Shown here: positions 1-11,045 of the stretch, piece by piece
Layout: every line of letters starts with the position of its first letter
Numbering within the stretch: the stretch's first letter is position 1
Assembly (NCBI GenBank): GCA_905221605.1
Contig: CAJNDS010002710.1
Coordinates: 244,701 to 308,700 of the forward strand
DNA length: 64,000 nucleotides
Source of the DNA: Symbiodinium natans
Lineage: Eukaryota; Sar; Dinophyceae; Suessiales; Symbiodiniaceae
Direction: 5' to 3'
Made by a program: the position numbers and the translations under genes
Notes under the pieces: generated by a model
What the model was told of the DNA's origin: nothing
The model's database searches: none
What the model saw: only the letters and a program-made list of their open reading frames with translations

Positions 1-1383
1 CAAACACCTCACCGCCTGTGGAACTTGGACCTTAGTTGGCCCTATGGACCCCTTTGCCCCAATCTGGTGGCATTCGGGTTCTGAAGAGGTTTGGGCCTGG
101 CACCCTTGGATACAGGCTTCCGGGCTGCAGGGTTCTGCGCGATCACAGGCCGCGCGCCAGCAGCAGAATGCTTGTGCGTCAGTCCACCAAAAAAACACTA
201 CAACAGCCGAGACTCCAGTTCGGAGGGCCGGCTTCCCCTTCGCAAGGGGGGAACATGCCCAGGCAAAATTTGACCTACCCACTCATGACACTCTGAGAGT
301 AAAACCGGCCTGGTGTCGCGGATACCCAGCGCCATTGTCAGGGAGCGTCATCAACGCTGCTTTAGGAAAATATTGCTTTGCTGCTAGTTTTTTGTGAGTC
401 TGAACCTATCACAAAAAGGTACAACTCTATTCTGCTGCTAAAAGTACAATTACTTCTATTGCATTCTTCTCCCGGCTCTCGCTTCTCTCTCTGTCTTTAT
501 ATCTAGCTATATACATGTTCATGTATACTTTAAGTGTATGTATGGTCACCCCGCCCCAATGGACCAACCTCGAATAAAAAATACTGATATGTGAATTTGT
601 TCGAAAAAGTACGTGGATCCTCTTATAAACTCTCCTGTCTATGTGCTTCAGATACCTTGTACGAGTTGTAACATGTCCGAATATACAAATACATATATAG
701 ATATACATATTATATATGTATATGTGGCTAGGATGCTTAAGCTTCATTTAGCTAATGGCCAATATACACAAGTTGGCTACCGAGAATCTAACGTTTTTAA
801 AGTGCTAGTATCGCGACCTAAACTCTGACCACAAAACTTGAGTGCAAACTGGGTACCATACTGGGTACCATACATGCCCTACACACAAAGAATAACTCAA
901 CCAGGAGATCACCAATTGCTCAATCAAGATGACATGGACATCCTCAGTTGCATGTTGATTCGCGCGCTAGCAATTCTAGGAAGTCTCAAACTTCTGTGTG
1001 GTTTCACAAGTGGTTTCACAAGTGCTACTGTTGTGCAGCCGGTTTCTGGCCTTCGTTCTGAAACTTGTGTGCAGCTGCCTAGCTGAGCCAAACTTCAATA
1101 GCAAAATGCTCGCAGGTTGCAACATGCGACTCCTTGCGGCAAAGGGGTCAATACCTGCAGCTACTACCAACCCGAGGTCATTGCACACGCTCCTTTTAGT
1201 TTCACGCAGGACAGGACCTGGTTGCACCGGCAAGAGCAGATGGTCACGTGCAACTCTTTATTGCACAGTTGTAAGACGATCTCGCATCTACGACCTCTTG
1301 GTCTGCTTCAGAAAGCTCAGCAGTTGAACTTTCGTGGTCTGAGGCCTTGCTGACGGATTGCTTATGCCACTTGCTATCATGTG
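1..1383. other. No supported gene; intergenic
   Basis: No open frame here has the length or composition of a gene. The stretch from about 470 to 750 is AT-rich with short TATA and ACATATAT runs; the rest is unremarkable. Short frames on both strands look like chance openings. Confidence 0.4.
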
Positions 1384-1926
1384 CTATCGCGTGGCGCCTT
1401 CAGCAAAGAAAGGTGACTGAGGCTTGCACAGCTGACTGATTTGGTCTGGAGTAAGTTGCATGAGCTTCTGCATCAACTGTGCCTGCACCAAGAGACGCTG
1501 TTGCATCTGGCATTTGGTTTCCTTGTTGCAGGTTAGCCCCCTGCGCTGCGCCTTCTGGTCCGCATTGACTGCAAGGCCTGGCCCATTTGGTGCCTCTTCA
1601 GTAGGCGGAGGAGGCGGCGGGAGCCTCAAACCAAGGGCACAATCAGGCATATCAGGCATTACGCAGTGGACACAAGCAACTGCAGATGCGTAAAACGTGA
1701 CGCAAAACAGCTTCTGCTTTCGAAAACTGACATGTTTCTCGGCACACTGAGCAGACCACTCGTGCTGCGACATCTCGTCCTGCTCAAAAAGACAGTAGAA
1801 ACGCAAAAGAGCAGGATAGAACACGAACGCGGAACAGAGAACGTTTAGCGTGTGGAAGGCAAAGTCCTGGAGCTGTCGTGCCTTGGCCTTGGCACGCTGC
1901 AACTCCTCGGCGCTCAAGGGCCTCAA
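1384..1926 (-). CDS. Exon cluster with CstF-64-like C-terminal hinge (tentative)
   Basis: This minus-strand frame is open for about 180 codons and ends in a stop at 1384-1386. Its last third is Gln/Leu-rich and contains LMQKLMQLTPDQISQL, which resembles the C-terminal domain of cleavage stimulation factor subunit 2 (family pattern: QVMxLTPEQI). The first twenty codons (LSAEELQRAKAKARQLQ) are also protein-like and follow a plausible acceptor (ctttgag) at about 1920. The middle, rich in Phe, Cys and Val, looks like unspliced intron, so I read two or three exons, with a proline tract before the hinge. If right, the gene acts in mRNA 3-prime end formation in the nucleus. The RNA-binding domain is not in the window. 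No ATG opens the frame, as expected for an internal exon. Alternative: a different Gln-rich nuclear protein. Confidence 0.3.
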   Translation of the reverse strand: MRPLSAEELQRAKAKARQLQDFAFHTLNVLCSAFVFYPALLRFYCLFEQDEMSQHEWSAQCAEKHVSFRKQKLFCVTFYASAVACVHCVMPDMPDCALGLRLPPPPPPTEEAPNGPGLAVNADQKAQRRGLTCNKETKCQMQQRLLVQAQLMQKLMQLTPDQISQLCKPQSPFFAEGATR

Positions 1927-1929
1927 AGC

Positions 1930-4300
1930 GGAGCAATTGCTGAACTTTGTCTTTCCACAATGAAGAACTTGATGTGTCTATGTATCTATGCATTTACGTA
2001 TTATGTTTTTACGTACAGGTACATGTACATATTCATGTATACGTATATGTGTATCTATGTACCATCTGTATCTATATCTATATCTATACAGATATATGTG
2101 GATGTGTTTTATGGCTTGTACTTCCAACTTTTCTGAACTGTTTCGATATGCATATATGACGATCTGCTCTAGCCAGCTGGCAAACCAGGTTCGTCCAACA
2201 TCCCGGCCAAACACTCGGCGTGAATCAGGGCCTCAGGCTCCATGCGGCAAACGCAGCAAAAACACGGCCGACACATGATGGTGATGGAAAGAAGCACGAA
2301 GGCAAAACATGTTTTTCAATACACTGTCACATGAACCCACAAGGGCGCTGACAAGTTAACAAACAGGTGCGATCTCACAAGCCAATCGAACTGGAAACCT
2401 GTGCTGGAAATGCGGAGGGCTGAGTGCTCGGCATGGCAAATTTGCGGGTTGTCAGCAAGGATTCGCTGTGCCGTTACTGGGGCCTGCGCCTGTGCTTGCA
2501 AGTATCAAATCATGAATTCGCTCCGCGCATGCAAGTCCAAAGCCCGAACCCGCGAACAACTCGAGGCGCCACACTCAATTTCTGAACGTGGCTCAAGACG
2601 TAGAAAAGCTGGCCCATGGTCACATTGGATACCTGATCTTCCGCATAATTTCGCAATGCAATCCACATATATATATATATATATTTCATTGTGGTTCGGG
2701 CCATACTCAGGTTATGACACAGCTCTGCACGGCAATGTGAGAAATGGATTGCATGAAATGCGGGCATGAGGAACACATGCAAATCCACGTAATATATCCG
2801 TCGTGCGACGAAGTGTTCGATGGAGTCCAATATTCTCCTGCTCCGCAATACAATAGCTGCACGCCTGCGACACCAAATCCGACGGCAGCTCTCGACCAGC
2901 CAGGGATGTCATCCCCGGCTGGGACCTGCTGTCACATCAAACAATCCACAAAAAACTAAGTGCCCACAAACATGCCAATGCCTTTGGTGTCCATCCATGC
3001 TGCACTAATGTGGCAATGTTGAACAGCACTTTCTACGCGAATGCAACACACAGATCAACCTCCGCAAGACATGGCTGGACAACTATTAGCATGAAGCTAT
3101 AAACAAACATGCTGACGATGCAACTGCTATCAACTGCTTGAGGTGCTTCGTCGTTGCAAAAAAACCATCAACCACAACTGGTTCAAAAGCTTGTTTCGTG
3201 ACAACTATCGGACTCGCGCTCTTTCATGAAAGTTTGGACGAACCTCAATGCAGCAGTCACTTTTTTTCCATTTGCGACTGTGACATGCTTGAAATACAGC
3301 CCCAGACCCCTAAACCCAACCCGCCCATGTGGACCCCGAGAAGGGGGGGTTGGGTTTGCTTGAGATGCAGCCCCAAAGGAGAAGGGGTTGGGCTTGCTTG
3401 AATTCCGCCGCAAACCCCTAACCCCAACCCCCAAAAAGGGGGTTTGAGCTTGCTTGAAAATGTGCCCAAACCCCTAACCACCTCCCCATCTGCGCCCTGA
3501 GGGTGGTGAAGGCCCAGGACTTGGAGTCGAGGGCGGGGGGGGTACTTGCATAAAGCACGAGGGGCATGTGATTTACCGGGCAGGGGGGGGGGTTGGTTGC
3601 CTCCCTATTCACATCAATACTATTCCTACTTCCTTCAAAGGTCAAGCGGAAGAGTCAGCAAGACGATGCACCAAAATGCACGTCGCAGGTTATTATGTTG
3701 TTCAAATAATGGTTCGTACTTATTTCTGATCTTGGTGGTTTCGGAATATTCTCTGGAATCCCAGCATGGCAACTTCACGCAAAACACCATCACCTGCGAC
3801 GCGTCGTGATCTACCAGCTTTCTGTGCTGAAACCGATAAACGAAAGCACAAGTCCCCCCTACGCTCTCTGCAAGCAACAATACCATGGCACGCAGCACGC
3901 AACAGAACACTGAAAAAAGCTGCGAATTTGCAAACATCACGCACGCTGCGCGGCGAGGCACGTTGCAGGACGAGACTCGAAACCTTGTGGACATGCACCC
4001 GTGGCGCAACCAGCGGACCCCTCACCGAGCAACAAATGCTCGACCACTTGCACCCCGATTGACGCAGCCTGTTGGTGGGAAGTTGAGGGTTCAAGTCCTG
4101 GTTCTCGGAAGAGGGTTTGTCAGAGCTTGTGATAATCATTGCATGGGACTGCGGAGACATCGTTAATTTGTGCTGGGGCAATGTTTGAAACATGCCAGAT
4201 ACTCCATGTTCAGTCATGCGAAGACATGCGTTGGATGCATGAATTGGCTCAAGAACAAAAGAGTGTGAGCGCAAGGGTCCCTTTAATCTTTGGGTTCTCC
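1930..4300. other. No supported gene; intergenic with short repeats
   Basis: Contains AT-rich microsatellite-like DNA at 1975-2110 (ACGTATATG and ATCTATAT runs), a short (AT)n at about 2665-2684, and the G/C-run repeat block at 3295-3480 listed separately. I see no convincing exons. Confidence 0.4.
3295..3480. repeat. Short tandem block of hairpin-prone G/C-run repeats
   Basis: About three units of roughly 60 bases each carry CCCCTAACCCAACC-like and GGGGTTGGGTTTGCTTGA-like segments, which are partly complementary. Each unit could fold into a small stem, and the CCCTAA core resembles degenerate telomere repeat. Confidence 0.5.
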
Positions 4301-4364
4301 TTGGAGTTTCGAGGGACTTGACATTGCTCTTCAGAGCTGATCAACAAGCAACTGCAGCAACAGC

Positions 4365-4631
4365 TTGCACATTCAGACATACTTGCAACTTCATTGCATC
4401 AAGGAGCATCAAGAAGACCTTGTCATTGCTATATTTGCGTGTTGGCAGAAGCTGGCTGTTTTGGCGAGAGTTTCAGAGGACGACATTTGGGATTTGTTTG
4501 GAAAGAAGGTTGCAGCAGCAGCAGCAGCAGCTGCAGCTGCAGCTGCAGCAGCAGCTGCAGCAGCAACATTCACTGCACGTGGGCATTGGCATTTCCATTC
4601 AACATCTCATTATCTCGACTCCATCATATAA
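4365..4631 (+). CDS. Unidentified exon with GCA-repeat tract
   Basis: The frame reads like protein before the repeat (EHQEDLVIAIFACWQKLAV, then VSEDDIWDLFGKK) and then runs into a (GCA)n/(GCTGCA)n tract at about 4511-4566 that encodes about eighteen Ala in this frame, or Gln or Ser/Cys in the others. No family is recognised. It begins without an ATG, so it is probably an internal exon of a gene continuing toward 5.1-6.5 kb. The triplet tract is likely length-variable. Confidence 0.3.
   Translation: MHIQTYLQLHCIKEHQEDLVIAIFACWQKLAVLARVSEDDIWDLFGKKVAAAAAAAAAAAAAAAAAATFTARGHWHFHSTSHYLDSII
4511..4566. repeat. GCA/GCTGCA trinucleotide microsatellite
   Basis: A run of GCA triplets is interrupted by GCTGCA hexamers. 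The hexamer part is self-complementary (TGCA/GCAGCTGC), so slippage and hairpins are likely. Confidence 0.85.
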
Positions 4632-5096
4632 ACTTCATCTCGTTCTCCAGGTGGGACAAAACACGAAGGGTTGGGTTAACCTTAATCCCATCCTACTTGC
4701 TTGTCATCTGTTGTAGCCCAACACCCCACTGTTCAGGGTTTCAGGGCACCGGCACCAGCGTAGGACCCTGTGTGGGATTGGTTGTGTGGTTTCCTCTGTT
4801 CAGGATAGGCAAAAAGTCTTGTTTCAGTCCTGCGACCGATACCACAGGAAGTCCAGGGCCACTCCACATACCAGCACATCCTGCAACACCAGCAGCACTC
4901 ACACCATTCCGGGTCATAACCGACAGGTTATGAGCCGAGGCACCACTGCAGCATGGACACTGCCTCCAGTGCTTCTGCTTCAGGTACAACCACTCCGTTT
5001 GCAGGTGCAACCTTTACGCAGCAACTTAAATTGAGGTCTTAGTACACGGAACAATTTGCAGCAGAAGATTGACAATAAGATCCTTGGAGATTTACG

Positions 5097-5474
5097 GCGG
5101 CAGTTGAAGAACGACATAACCGCATGCAACAACGTACAAACATACACAGTGAAGTTAACACTCTTGTGCAGAACAACCGGAAATTTACAATAAGCTTGAA
5201 GCTACGTGCGCTCAGGTTGGAGGAGGTTCGGATAATGGCACAGACCCCTCGATTGGAACCAAAACATGGCAGGCTCAGGTTCGAAATCTTGAGTAGGACC
5301 TTTTCTGCGGCGCAGAACCTTAGAAGCGTCGTCAAGGCTAAGCACCTGGAGTTCGACCATTCCACTTTGCAAGCAGTTTGCCATGCTCTGATGGTGAAGC
5401 CTCTAGGTAAGCTAATCCTGCTCCAGCTAAGGGCAGCAACGCAATTCATCATCTTGATGGAAACTGCTAACTGA
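5097..5474 (+). CDS. Unidentified exon, basic/hydrophobic
   Basis: An open frame (ATG at 5124) of about 116 residues reads through NRKFTISLKLRALRLEEV and FSAAQNLRSVVKAKHLEF. The composition is protein-like (Leu, Lys, Arg and Glu well represented). It lies just upstream of the duplicated exons at 5.51-6.49 kb in the same orientation and may belong to one gene with them. I do not recognise the family. Confidence 0.3.
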   Translation, partial: AAVEERHNRMQQRTNIHSEVNTLVQNNRKFTISLKLRALRLEEVRIMAQTPRLEPKHGRLRFEILSRTFSAAQNLRSVVKAKHLEFDHSTLQAVCHALMVKPLGKLILLQLRAATQFIILMETAN

Positions 5475-5512
5475 TGTAGGTTGGTTTGGAGGAACCGTGG
5501 AAAGTCGGAATA

Positions 5513-5981
5513 AGATTTTGCACGTGGTTGAAACAATTTAACACAGTCACTGGCGCTATGGTACCCGCTTTTGGTACTTTTGTGGCAGCGCAGGTTCAGT
5601 CGGCGGGCAACGTCATGGTAAGTGGCTCAGTTACCTTGGAACCGCCACCGGATGTGGATCCACAAGATTCTGAGTGCGAAAGCAGGCTTATCCTTTTGTT
5701 GATCCGTTGTCTCCTCAGGAATGGAAAACAAGCGTGCTGGAACAGAACGAGTCCAAGGGCATGACACGTTCGTTTGTACAATTCGGTTGCAACATAAGGA
5801 TGGATTTAGTGTTCTTAGGCGCCGGGAAACCAGCTACGGCTCTGGCACTTCCAAAGTTGGCTGGGCGGAAGAAAGCCCATAAACTTCATTGGCCAGCCCA
5901 AATTAATTCTTCTTACCCAATGCTGAGCATCAAGGTAGATACCCTGGTAAGTGCTACACTTTGCAGCGGTTGCAAGCTTTA
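5513..5981 (+). repeat. Tandem duplication copy 1 (exon-intron unit)
   Basis: First of two copies offset by 513 bp and nearly identical. The unit holds an exon ending GTCATG, a putative intron with donor GTAAGT (about 5617) and acceptor CTCCTCAG (about 5719), a second exon starting GAATGGAAAAC, and another GTAAGT donor near 5949. Joined in frame, the exons give an open reading (for example MVPAFGTFVAAQVQ, then EWKTSVLEQNESKGMTRSF). Compared with copy 2 it has two extra bases next to the acceptor and three extra near 5842, which fits drift inside and outside an intron. Function unknown. Confidence 0.55.
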
Positions 5982-6025
5982 AATTGTTTGGTGTATTGCT
6001 TCTCATCGGCAGAAGTCCTTGAATG

Positions 6026-6489
6026 AGATTTTGCACGTGGTTGAAACAACTTGACACAGTCACTGGCGCTATGGTACCCGCTTTTGGCACTTTTGTGGCA
6101 GCGCAGGTTCAGTTGGCGGGCAACGTCATGGTAAGTGGCTCAGTCACCTTGGAACCGCCACCGGATGTGGATCCACAAGATTCTAAGTGCGAAAGCAGGC
6201 TTATCCTTATGTTGATCCGTTGTTCTCAGGAATGGAAAACAAGCGTGCCGGAACAGAACGAGTCCAAGGGCATGACACGTTCGTTTGCACAATTCGGTTG
6301 CAACATAAGGATGGATTTAGTGTTCTTAGGCGCCGGGGAACCAGCTACGGCTCTGCTTCCAAAGTTGGCTGGGCGGAAGAAAGCCCATAAACTTCATTGG
6401 CCAGCCCAAATTAATTCTTCTTACTCAATGCTGGAGCATCAAGGTTGCTACCCTAGTGAGTGCTACACTTTGCAGCGGTTGCAGGCTTT
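6026..6489 (+). repeat. Tandem duplication copy 2 (exon-intron unit)
   Basis: Second copy of the 513-bp unit. It keeps the GTAAGT donor after GTCATG but has a shorter acceptor (TTCTCAG), and the downstream donor has become GTGAGT. This copy stays open without splicing for about 160 codons from the ATG at 6023. The two copies bear on whether the inner segment is really an intron: copy 1 is frameshifted if unspliced. Confidence 0.55.
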
Positions 6490-7539
6490 CTGTTTTCGAC
6501 CTCAACCCTGACCAAAGTGAATGGTCAATGGTGCAGGCTGCTACGCATGTTGCCGGGGCAGAGAGACGGGTCGGCTGGTTCCGGGATTTCATGCAGAAGA
6601 TCAAAACGGCTGTGGAGGCAGAGTCTGTCTTGTTCAGAATTCCAAAGCCAGCTGGGGCAGGCATGGTGCACGTCGACGACATGCTGTGCACAGAACCTGT
6701 GAAGCGCTTGGAGGACTAGAGAGGCACCTGAAAAGCAAATTCAAAGTTTCGGTTGATTGGATCTGTTTAGTAGAAGAAGAAGTAACTTTTCTGAAGAGGT
6801 GCCATGTCCTTGTAAGCCCTGAGCTTTTTGGTAGAGCCTGACGTTAAGCACTTGGACACTTCTTGAAGTAACGGGTTTATTAGGTGCAAGGCGAGGTCCA
6901 AGGCGGCACCGTTCCCAACTGGCACCAAGAAACAACAACTTTTATAGAAATCTGGAACGCACACAACATCTTTTAGGCCTCTTTGCTTAAGGCACAGCTT
7001 GGCATCTCTCCGGCAAATTGCCGCTTGGCTACGCTACCCTTGGCACTCAACCTAATGATTGGAGATTGCCGTCGGCTTCACCAAATTGCCATCATGTCAC
7101 TTAATTGCTGGCAAAAGGCTGCTGGCCTTGATAAGTGTTCGGTCTTGCCTGGCCAGGTGGAGGCAGCTTGCAGGCACTAGCTTAGGACTGGAAAGAGAAT
7201 CGCTATAAACTGGTGTAGGTGTGCAAGTTGTAGTCTTGGTGATAGTATCCGTATTAACAGGTCCAGGAGAAGCCAATCCGCGATTTTCTTGATCCATGAC
7301 TTCATGGTTAATCACCCGCAAGCAAGACTGATACTTGCCCAAAGCACGATCCTTGTGATGATATGCATCTGTTTCTGCTGCCGACGAAGCAGAGCGTCGC
7401 AACCTCGTGAAACTGTTGAGATAGAAGCAGCAAGTGCACCCACGGTGAGCGTGCATATAAAGGTTGGTGGGTTTCGGTTCCTGGGGATAGGATAAGTCCC
7501 GAACCCGCCGAGATCCCTAAGAAAGACCCTAACCTTAAC
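6490..7539. other. No supported gene; short exon-like frames only
   Basis: A short plus-strand frame at about 6521-6719 reads protein-like in places but has no recognisable motif. The remainder shows no repeat structure or clear exon. Confidence 0.3.
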
Positions 7540-7790
7540 GTGCAGCAGCAAGCCACCGAAGGAGACACAAGCGATGATGAACCAGACCCGACAGCTGCAC
7601 CGTCAACTGCAGTGCCGGGTGCTACGCAGCCGAGCACATCTTGGAGTGAGGTTGAGGCAAATCTTAATGCTTGGTTGCGTGAGAATGCTTTGCCGATCCT
7701 TGAGCAGTGCGATGCTGTCCGTCTTAGAGAAGCCCAAGACTCCAGGCAGCCGCAAGCACTGCGTGATGATGGGGTCACAGATTTGAATCA
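7540..7790 (+). CDS. Unidentified acidic/Pro-Ala-rich exon
   Basis: The frame begins with an acidic, low-complexity stretch (EGDTSDDEPDPTAAPSTA) and passes into a helical segment (SWSEVEANLNAWLRENALPI). This is protein-like, but I recognise no family. There is no ATG upstream in frame, so it would be an internal exon. The 3-prime limit is uncertain; composition loses its coding look after about 7790. Confidence 0.3.
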
Positions 7791-7799
7791 CGCAGCTTG

Positions 7800-8420
7800 C
7801 TGTATGTCCGCTTTGTGCTCAAAGGACGGATCCACTCGAGGGGCAACCCCTTCCTGGGCGGCGTCAGGATTTTGGTGCGCTCGCAATTGCAGATCAAGAA
7901 GGGACTGAGAGATACGATCAGCAGAAGTGACGTGATCCCATAAGTGAGCTCTTTCGGCCTCTTCAGTGGAGGGACCAATGTTTCCATCTGCAGCCCTCAC
8001 GGGGCGGCGTGCACGGTGCCCTAACGGCGCAGGTTAAAAGAGCCTGGTTGAAGCAGAACCTGTTTTGGGCACTCACACAAATCACAAAGAAAATTTGATG
8101 CTCTGACACATGTAACAAGCCAGAGCTGTACTGGCTTCAGCGGCAAGCTTAAAACCTGCGAGCAGGCACCCAACATGTCAACGTCAACATGCATGCCAGG
8201 TGCCCACTGGGCCTGCTTGGTATGATGCTTCCACCGCCCATTATCTCCGTGGGAGTCGATGAGGAGGAGTTGACGCAAGCCTGTCTGTTGCCCCGCAATT
8301 CCGCCGCCGCTGACCAGCATGAAGGCCAAAAAATCAGGTGAGCGTGCTGAAACGCCCTCTACACGGTATCGTCCGCGACACCCTGATTGGAAGGGTCCAT
8401 GGCAATGAAGTGCTGCGGGC
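7800..8420. other. No supported gene
   Basis: No convincing exon or repeat. Minus-strand frames exist (for example 8021-8557) but have no recognisable domain and overlap the duplication that follows. Confidence 0.3.
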
Positions 8421-8423
8421 CGG

Positions 8424-9050
8424 AGTAAAGGTTTGACTTTCTCCCTGAATCGGCAGCTGTTGCTACTCGCAGCTGACTGCGGCTCTACTTGGATGTGTGG
8501 CCGGGCTGAGCACAGTTGTGCGCCTGGATGTTGGGGAACTCTGGGTCTGTCTTCCAATTAGCGAACCGCATTTTGTGTTGGCTGTTGCTCGGGGTTGCTC
8601 CACTGGCTGACCACCATGGGGTGCCCTGGGCTGGTCTTGCATCCGCTGTTCTTGCTGTCAAGTCTCCACTTGGCTGACCACCATGGGGCGCGCGCTGGCC
8701 TTTCCTTTGCTGCAGGCTAGAGTGAGGGTTTGACTGCTGTCTGGTAGTCTTTCCCTTCGGAATCGGTAGCTGCTGCCACTCGCAGGCTTCCTCCTTGGGA
8801 AGCTTGGAGGGCCCTGCTGACTGCGGCCCCAGTTTCTACTTGGGTATGTGGTCAGACTGGGCACAGTTGTGCGGTGTTGGGAACTTTGGCCGGGCTTCAA
8901 TAATAGAGCCGCAAGTTGTGTCGGCTGTTGCTCGGGGCTGCTCCACTGGCTGCCCACCATGGGGTGCCCTGGGCTGGTCTTGCATCCGTTGTTCTTGCTG
9001 GCTGACCACCATGGGGCGCGTGCTGGCCTTGCCTCTCCCCTGGGAAAGTT
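8424..9050. repeat. ~340-bp imperfect tandem duplication
   Basis: Two diverged copies are offset by about 340 bp. Shared landmarks are the GTTTGACT-containing stretch (8431 and 8728), the CACAGTTGTGCG stretch (about 8511 and 8863), the GTTGCTCGGGG block (8586 and 8926) and two repeats of GCTGACCACCATGGGG. On the minus strand both copies lie in a long Gln/Pro/Arg-rich open frame (8836-9423), which may be coding but shows no domain. Confidence 0.6.
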
Positions 9051-9429
9051 GGCCAATTTGTACCTTCCCTTTTCGCTGCTGTGTGCCTGGTACCTGACCG
9101 TGTTGGTCGGTAACTTTGCTGTCCTTCTTCGATTTACAGCTTTCCGTGCTGACCTTCGTTGCACCAGTGGCTTCATGATGGTGGTTTTGATGATCTGGCA
9201 AACCCTCGCATTTTGCGACCCCCCCGCATGCTCTGCGCTGCTCGATTACACCTGGATTTCTGCGACGACTTCGAGTACTGAGCGCGGGGGACACATAGAC
9301 GTTTGGCGCTTTGGTTTTGGCAGGTTGCTGCGGGTTTTGGTGGTTGTGTTTTGTGGTGGTTTTGGTGTGTGTTTGCTTTGGTTTTCGCACCTGCTCTGTT
9401 TCACCTCTAGTGTTGAGACCCACAAGAAC

Positions 9430-10510
9430 GGCCTACTGCGCTGCTGATGTAGTAAAGAGGCTTCGGTTCAAAAAAAAGCGTTCTCCACAAATATTAGCCA
9501 CGAATCTGACTTGTACCTCTGAATAATAGAGAAAGTAGATGGAGAGGATTTGTTTTAAAGCCAAAAACGTCAAAAACGCTCCAAAATGGCTTTTTGAGTG
9601 AGTGAGATCTGAGGAGGTGTTCATTGCTGAAAAAAGCTCAGCTTGGCTCCAAAACAGCACTTCAACCTGAGTAAGTCTGCAGGATATTTGTTTTAAAGCG
9701 GAAACGCTCAGCTTCGCTGCAAAACAGCTCCTTTTTTTTATCAAAAACGGCTCATTAATGACTCAATAATGTAACGATTCAAGATGACTCAAGAATGATT
9801 CATGACTCCAGCATCTCAAAATAATTCAATGATGACAAAACAATGCAGGGTGGCAGTCTGCCCTGCGAGCTGGGAAATGTACCAGACGCAAGCTTCACAT
9901 GAGGTTTATTCTAGTCAGCGAGAGATCGGTTCGTGCCTCGTTTTGTACATCTCTCACGATGTGTGTACATGCACACTCTCTGTAGTATGAGTTCCTGGTC
10001 ATTCGTGATGTTCTCAGGGCATTTGGGTCCACTCTCATGCGTCCGCCAATGTGTGGACGCAAAGCTTGGATTCTCTCCCTGCGTTGAAAGAAGAAGAAGA
10101 CGTCTGATCCACCCTTGAGACAGCCTTGGTTTGCATTGCACAGAACGCTCTCTTTGCTGCCCTTGGACGATTATGCTCTTTTGCCAGCCTTTTGCATATG
10201 CCTGGCCTTTTATGCACCCGCCTAAGAATTCGCCTCCAAGCTGAGAGAACCGTGTTTTTCGACCAAGCACTCTCTGCATGGCCCGCGATGCACATTGCCT
10301 GCAACGTACTTTGCTATCGGGCTACTTCGTCTTCGTGAATTGAGAGGGACCTTGTTTGTTGGTTTGGTTTGTGTTGTGTTGCTCGGTGGTGTGTGTTTTG
10401 CTGGTTACTTCTGCTGTAGTTGTATTTCACAACGTTGCGTCATTTTAAAAAATGACAGAACAAAGAATTTGACGAAACATGAGCTTACAATGATTTAACA
10501 ATGTGGCAAT
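9430..10510. other. No supported gene; AT-richer spacer
   Basis: Two related segments at 9547-9580 and 9686-9720 (GATTTGTTTTAAAGC followed by A-rich DNA) suggest a short old duplication. A run of ATGACTC/AATGATTCA words at 9745-9840 is simple-sequence-like. Plus-strand T/G-rich DNA occurs at 9310-9400 and 10350-10410. Confidence 0.35.
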
Positions 10511-10520
10511 CTTTGCTTGA

Positions 10521-11045
10521 AAGAGCAGCAGCAGCAGCAGCAGCAGCAGTCAACAGCAGTACGGTGTTGTGTTCACTGATTGACCGCGTGTTATGACCGC
10601 GCTGTGACTGCGTTGAAATCGCGTTGTGACTGTTGTAACCGCGTTGCATTGTGACAGCGTTGTGACCGCGTTGTGTTGCAACTGCGTTGTGTTGTGCGTG
10701 TTGTGTTGTAACCGCATTGTGTTGTAACTGCGTTGTGACCGCGTTGCAACCGTGCACTGACTGCGTTGTGACCGTGCAGTAACTGCATTGTGACCGTGTT
10801 GTGCGTTGTGTTGTCATCGCGTTGTAACCGCATTGTGACGGTTGTGCCACGTAACCGCGTTGTGACCGTGTTGTGACCGTGCTGCACTGATCAGACGGAA
10901 CGGCGCAGAGCAGGGCGGAGTGACACGGCAGCAGTGGCGGAGTGGCAGGGCAGCAGTGCGCAGTGGGCAGGGGAGCAGGACAGCAGTAGCAGGGCAGTTG
11001 TGGCAGCAGGGCGGAGTGGCAGAGCAGCAGCAGTGGCAGGTCTGC
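10521..11045. repeat. Compound minisatellite (CAG, GTTGTGACCG and GCAG-GGCGGAGTG blocks)
   Basis: Three adjacent simple-repeat blocks. A (CAG)n/(AGC)n run at about 10525-10550 is followed by roughly thirty degenerate copies of a 10-11-bp unit (CGTTGTGACCG and variants) at 10573-10890. A third block of GCAGCAG and GGCGGAGTGGCAG words runs from 10900 to 11040. Minus-strand open frames across it are repeat artefacts (His/Asn/Thr/Ala-rich). Confidence 0.85.

Noticed and set aside
9582-9596. CCAAAATGGCT word resembling the reverse complement of the spliced leader
   Set aside because: Only 11 matching bases in an A-rich context; too short to separate from chance.
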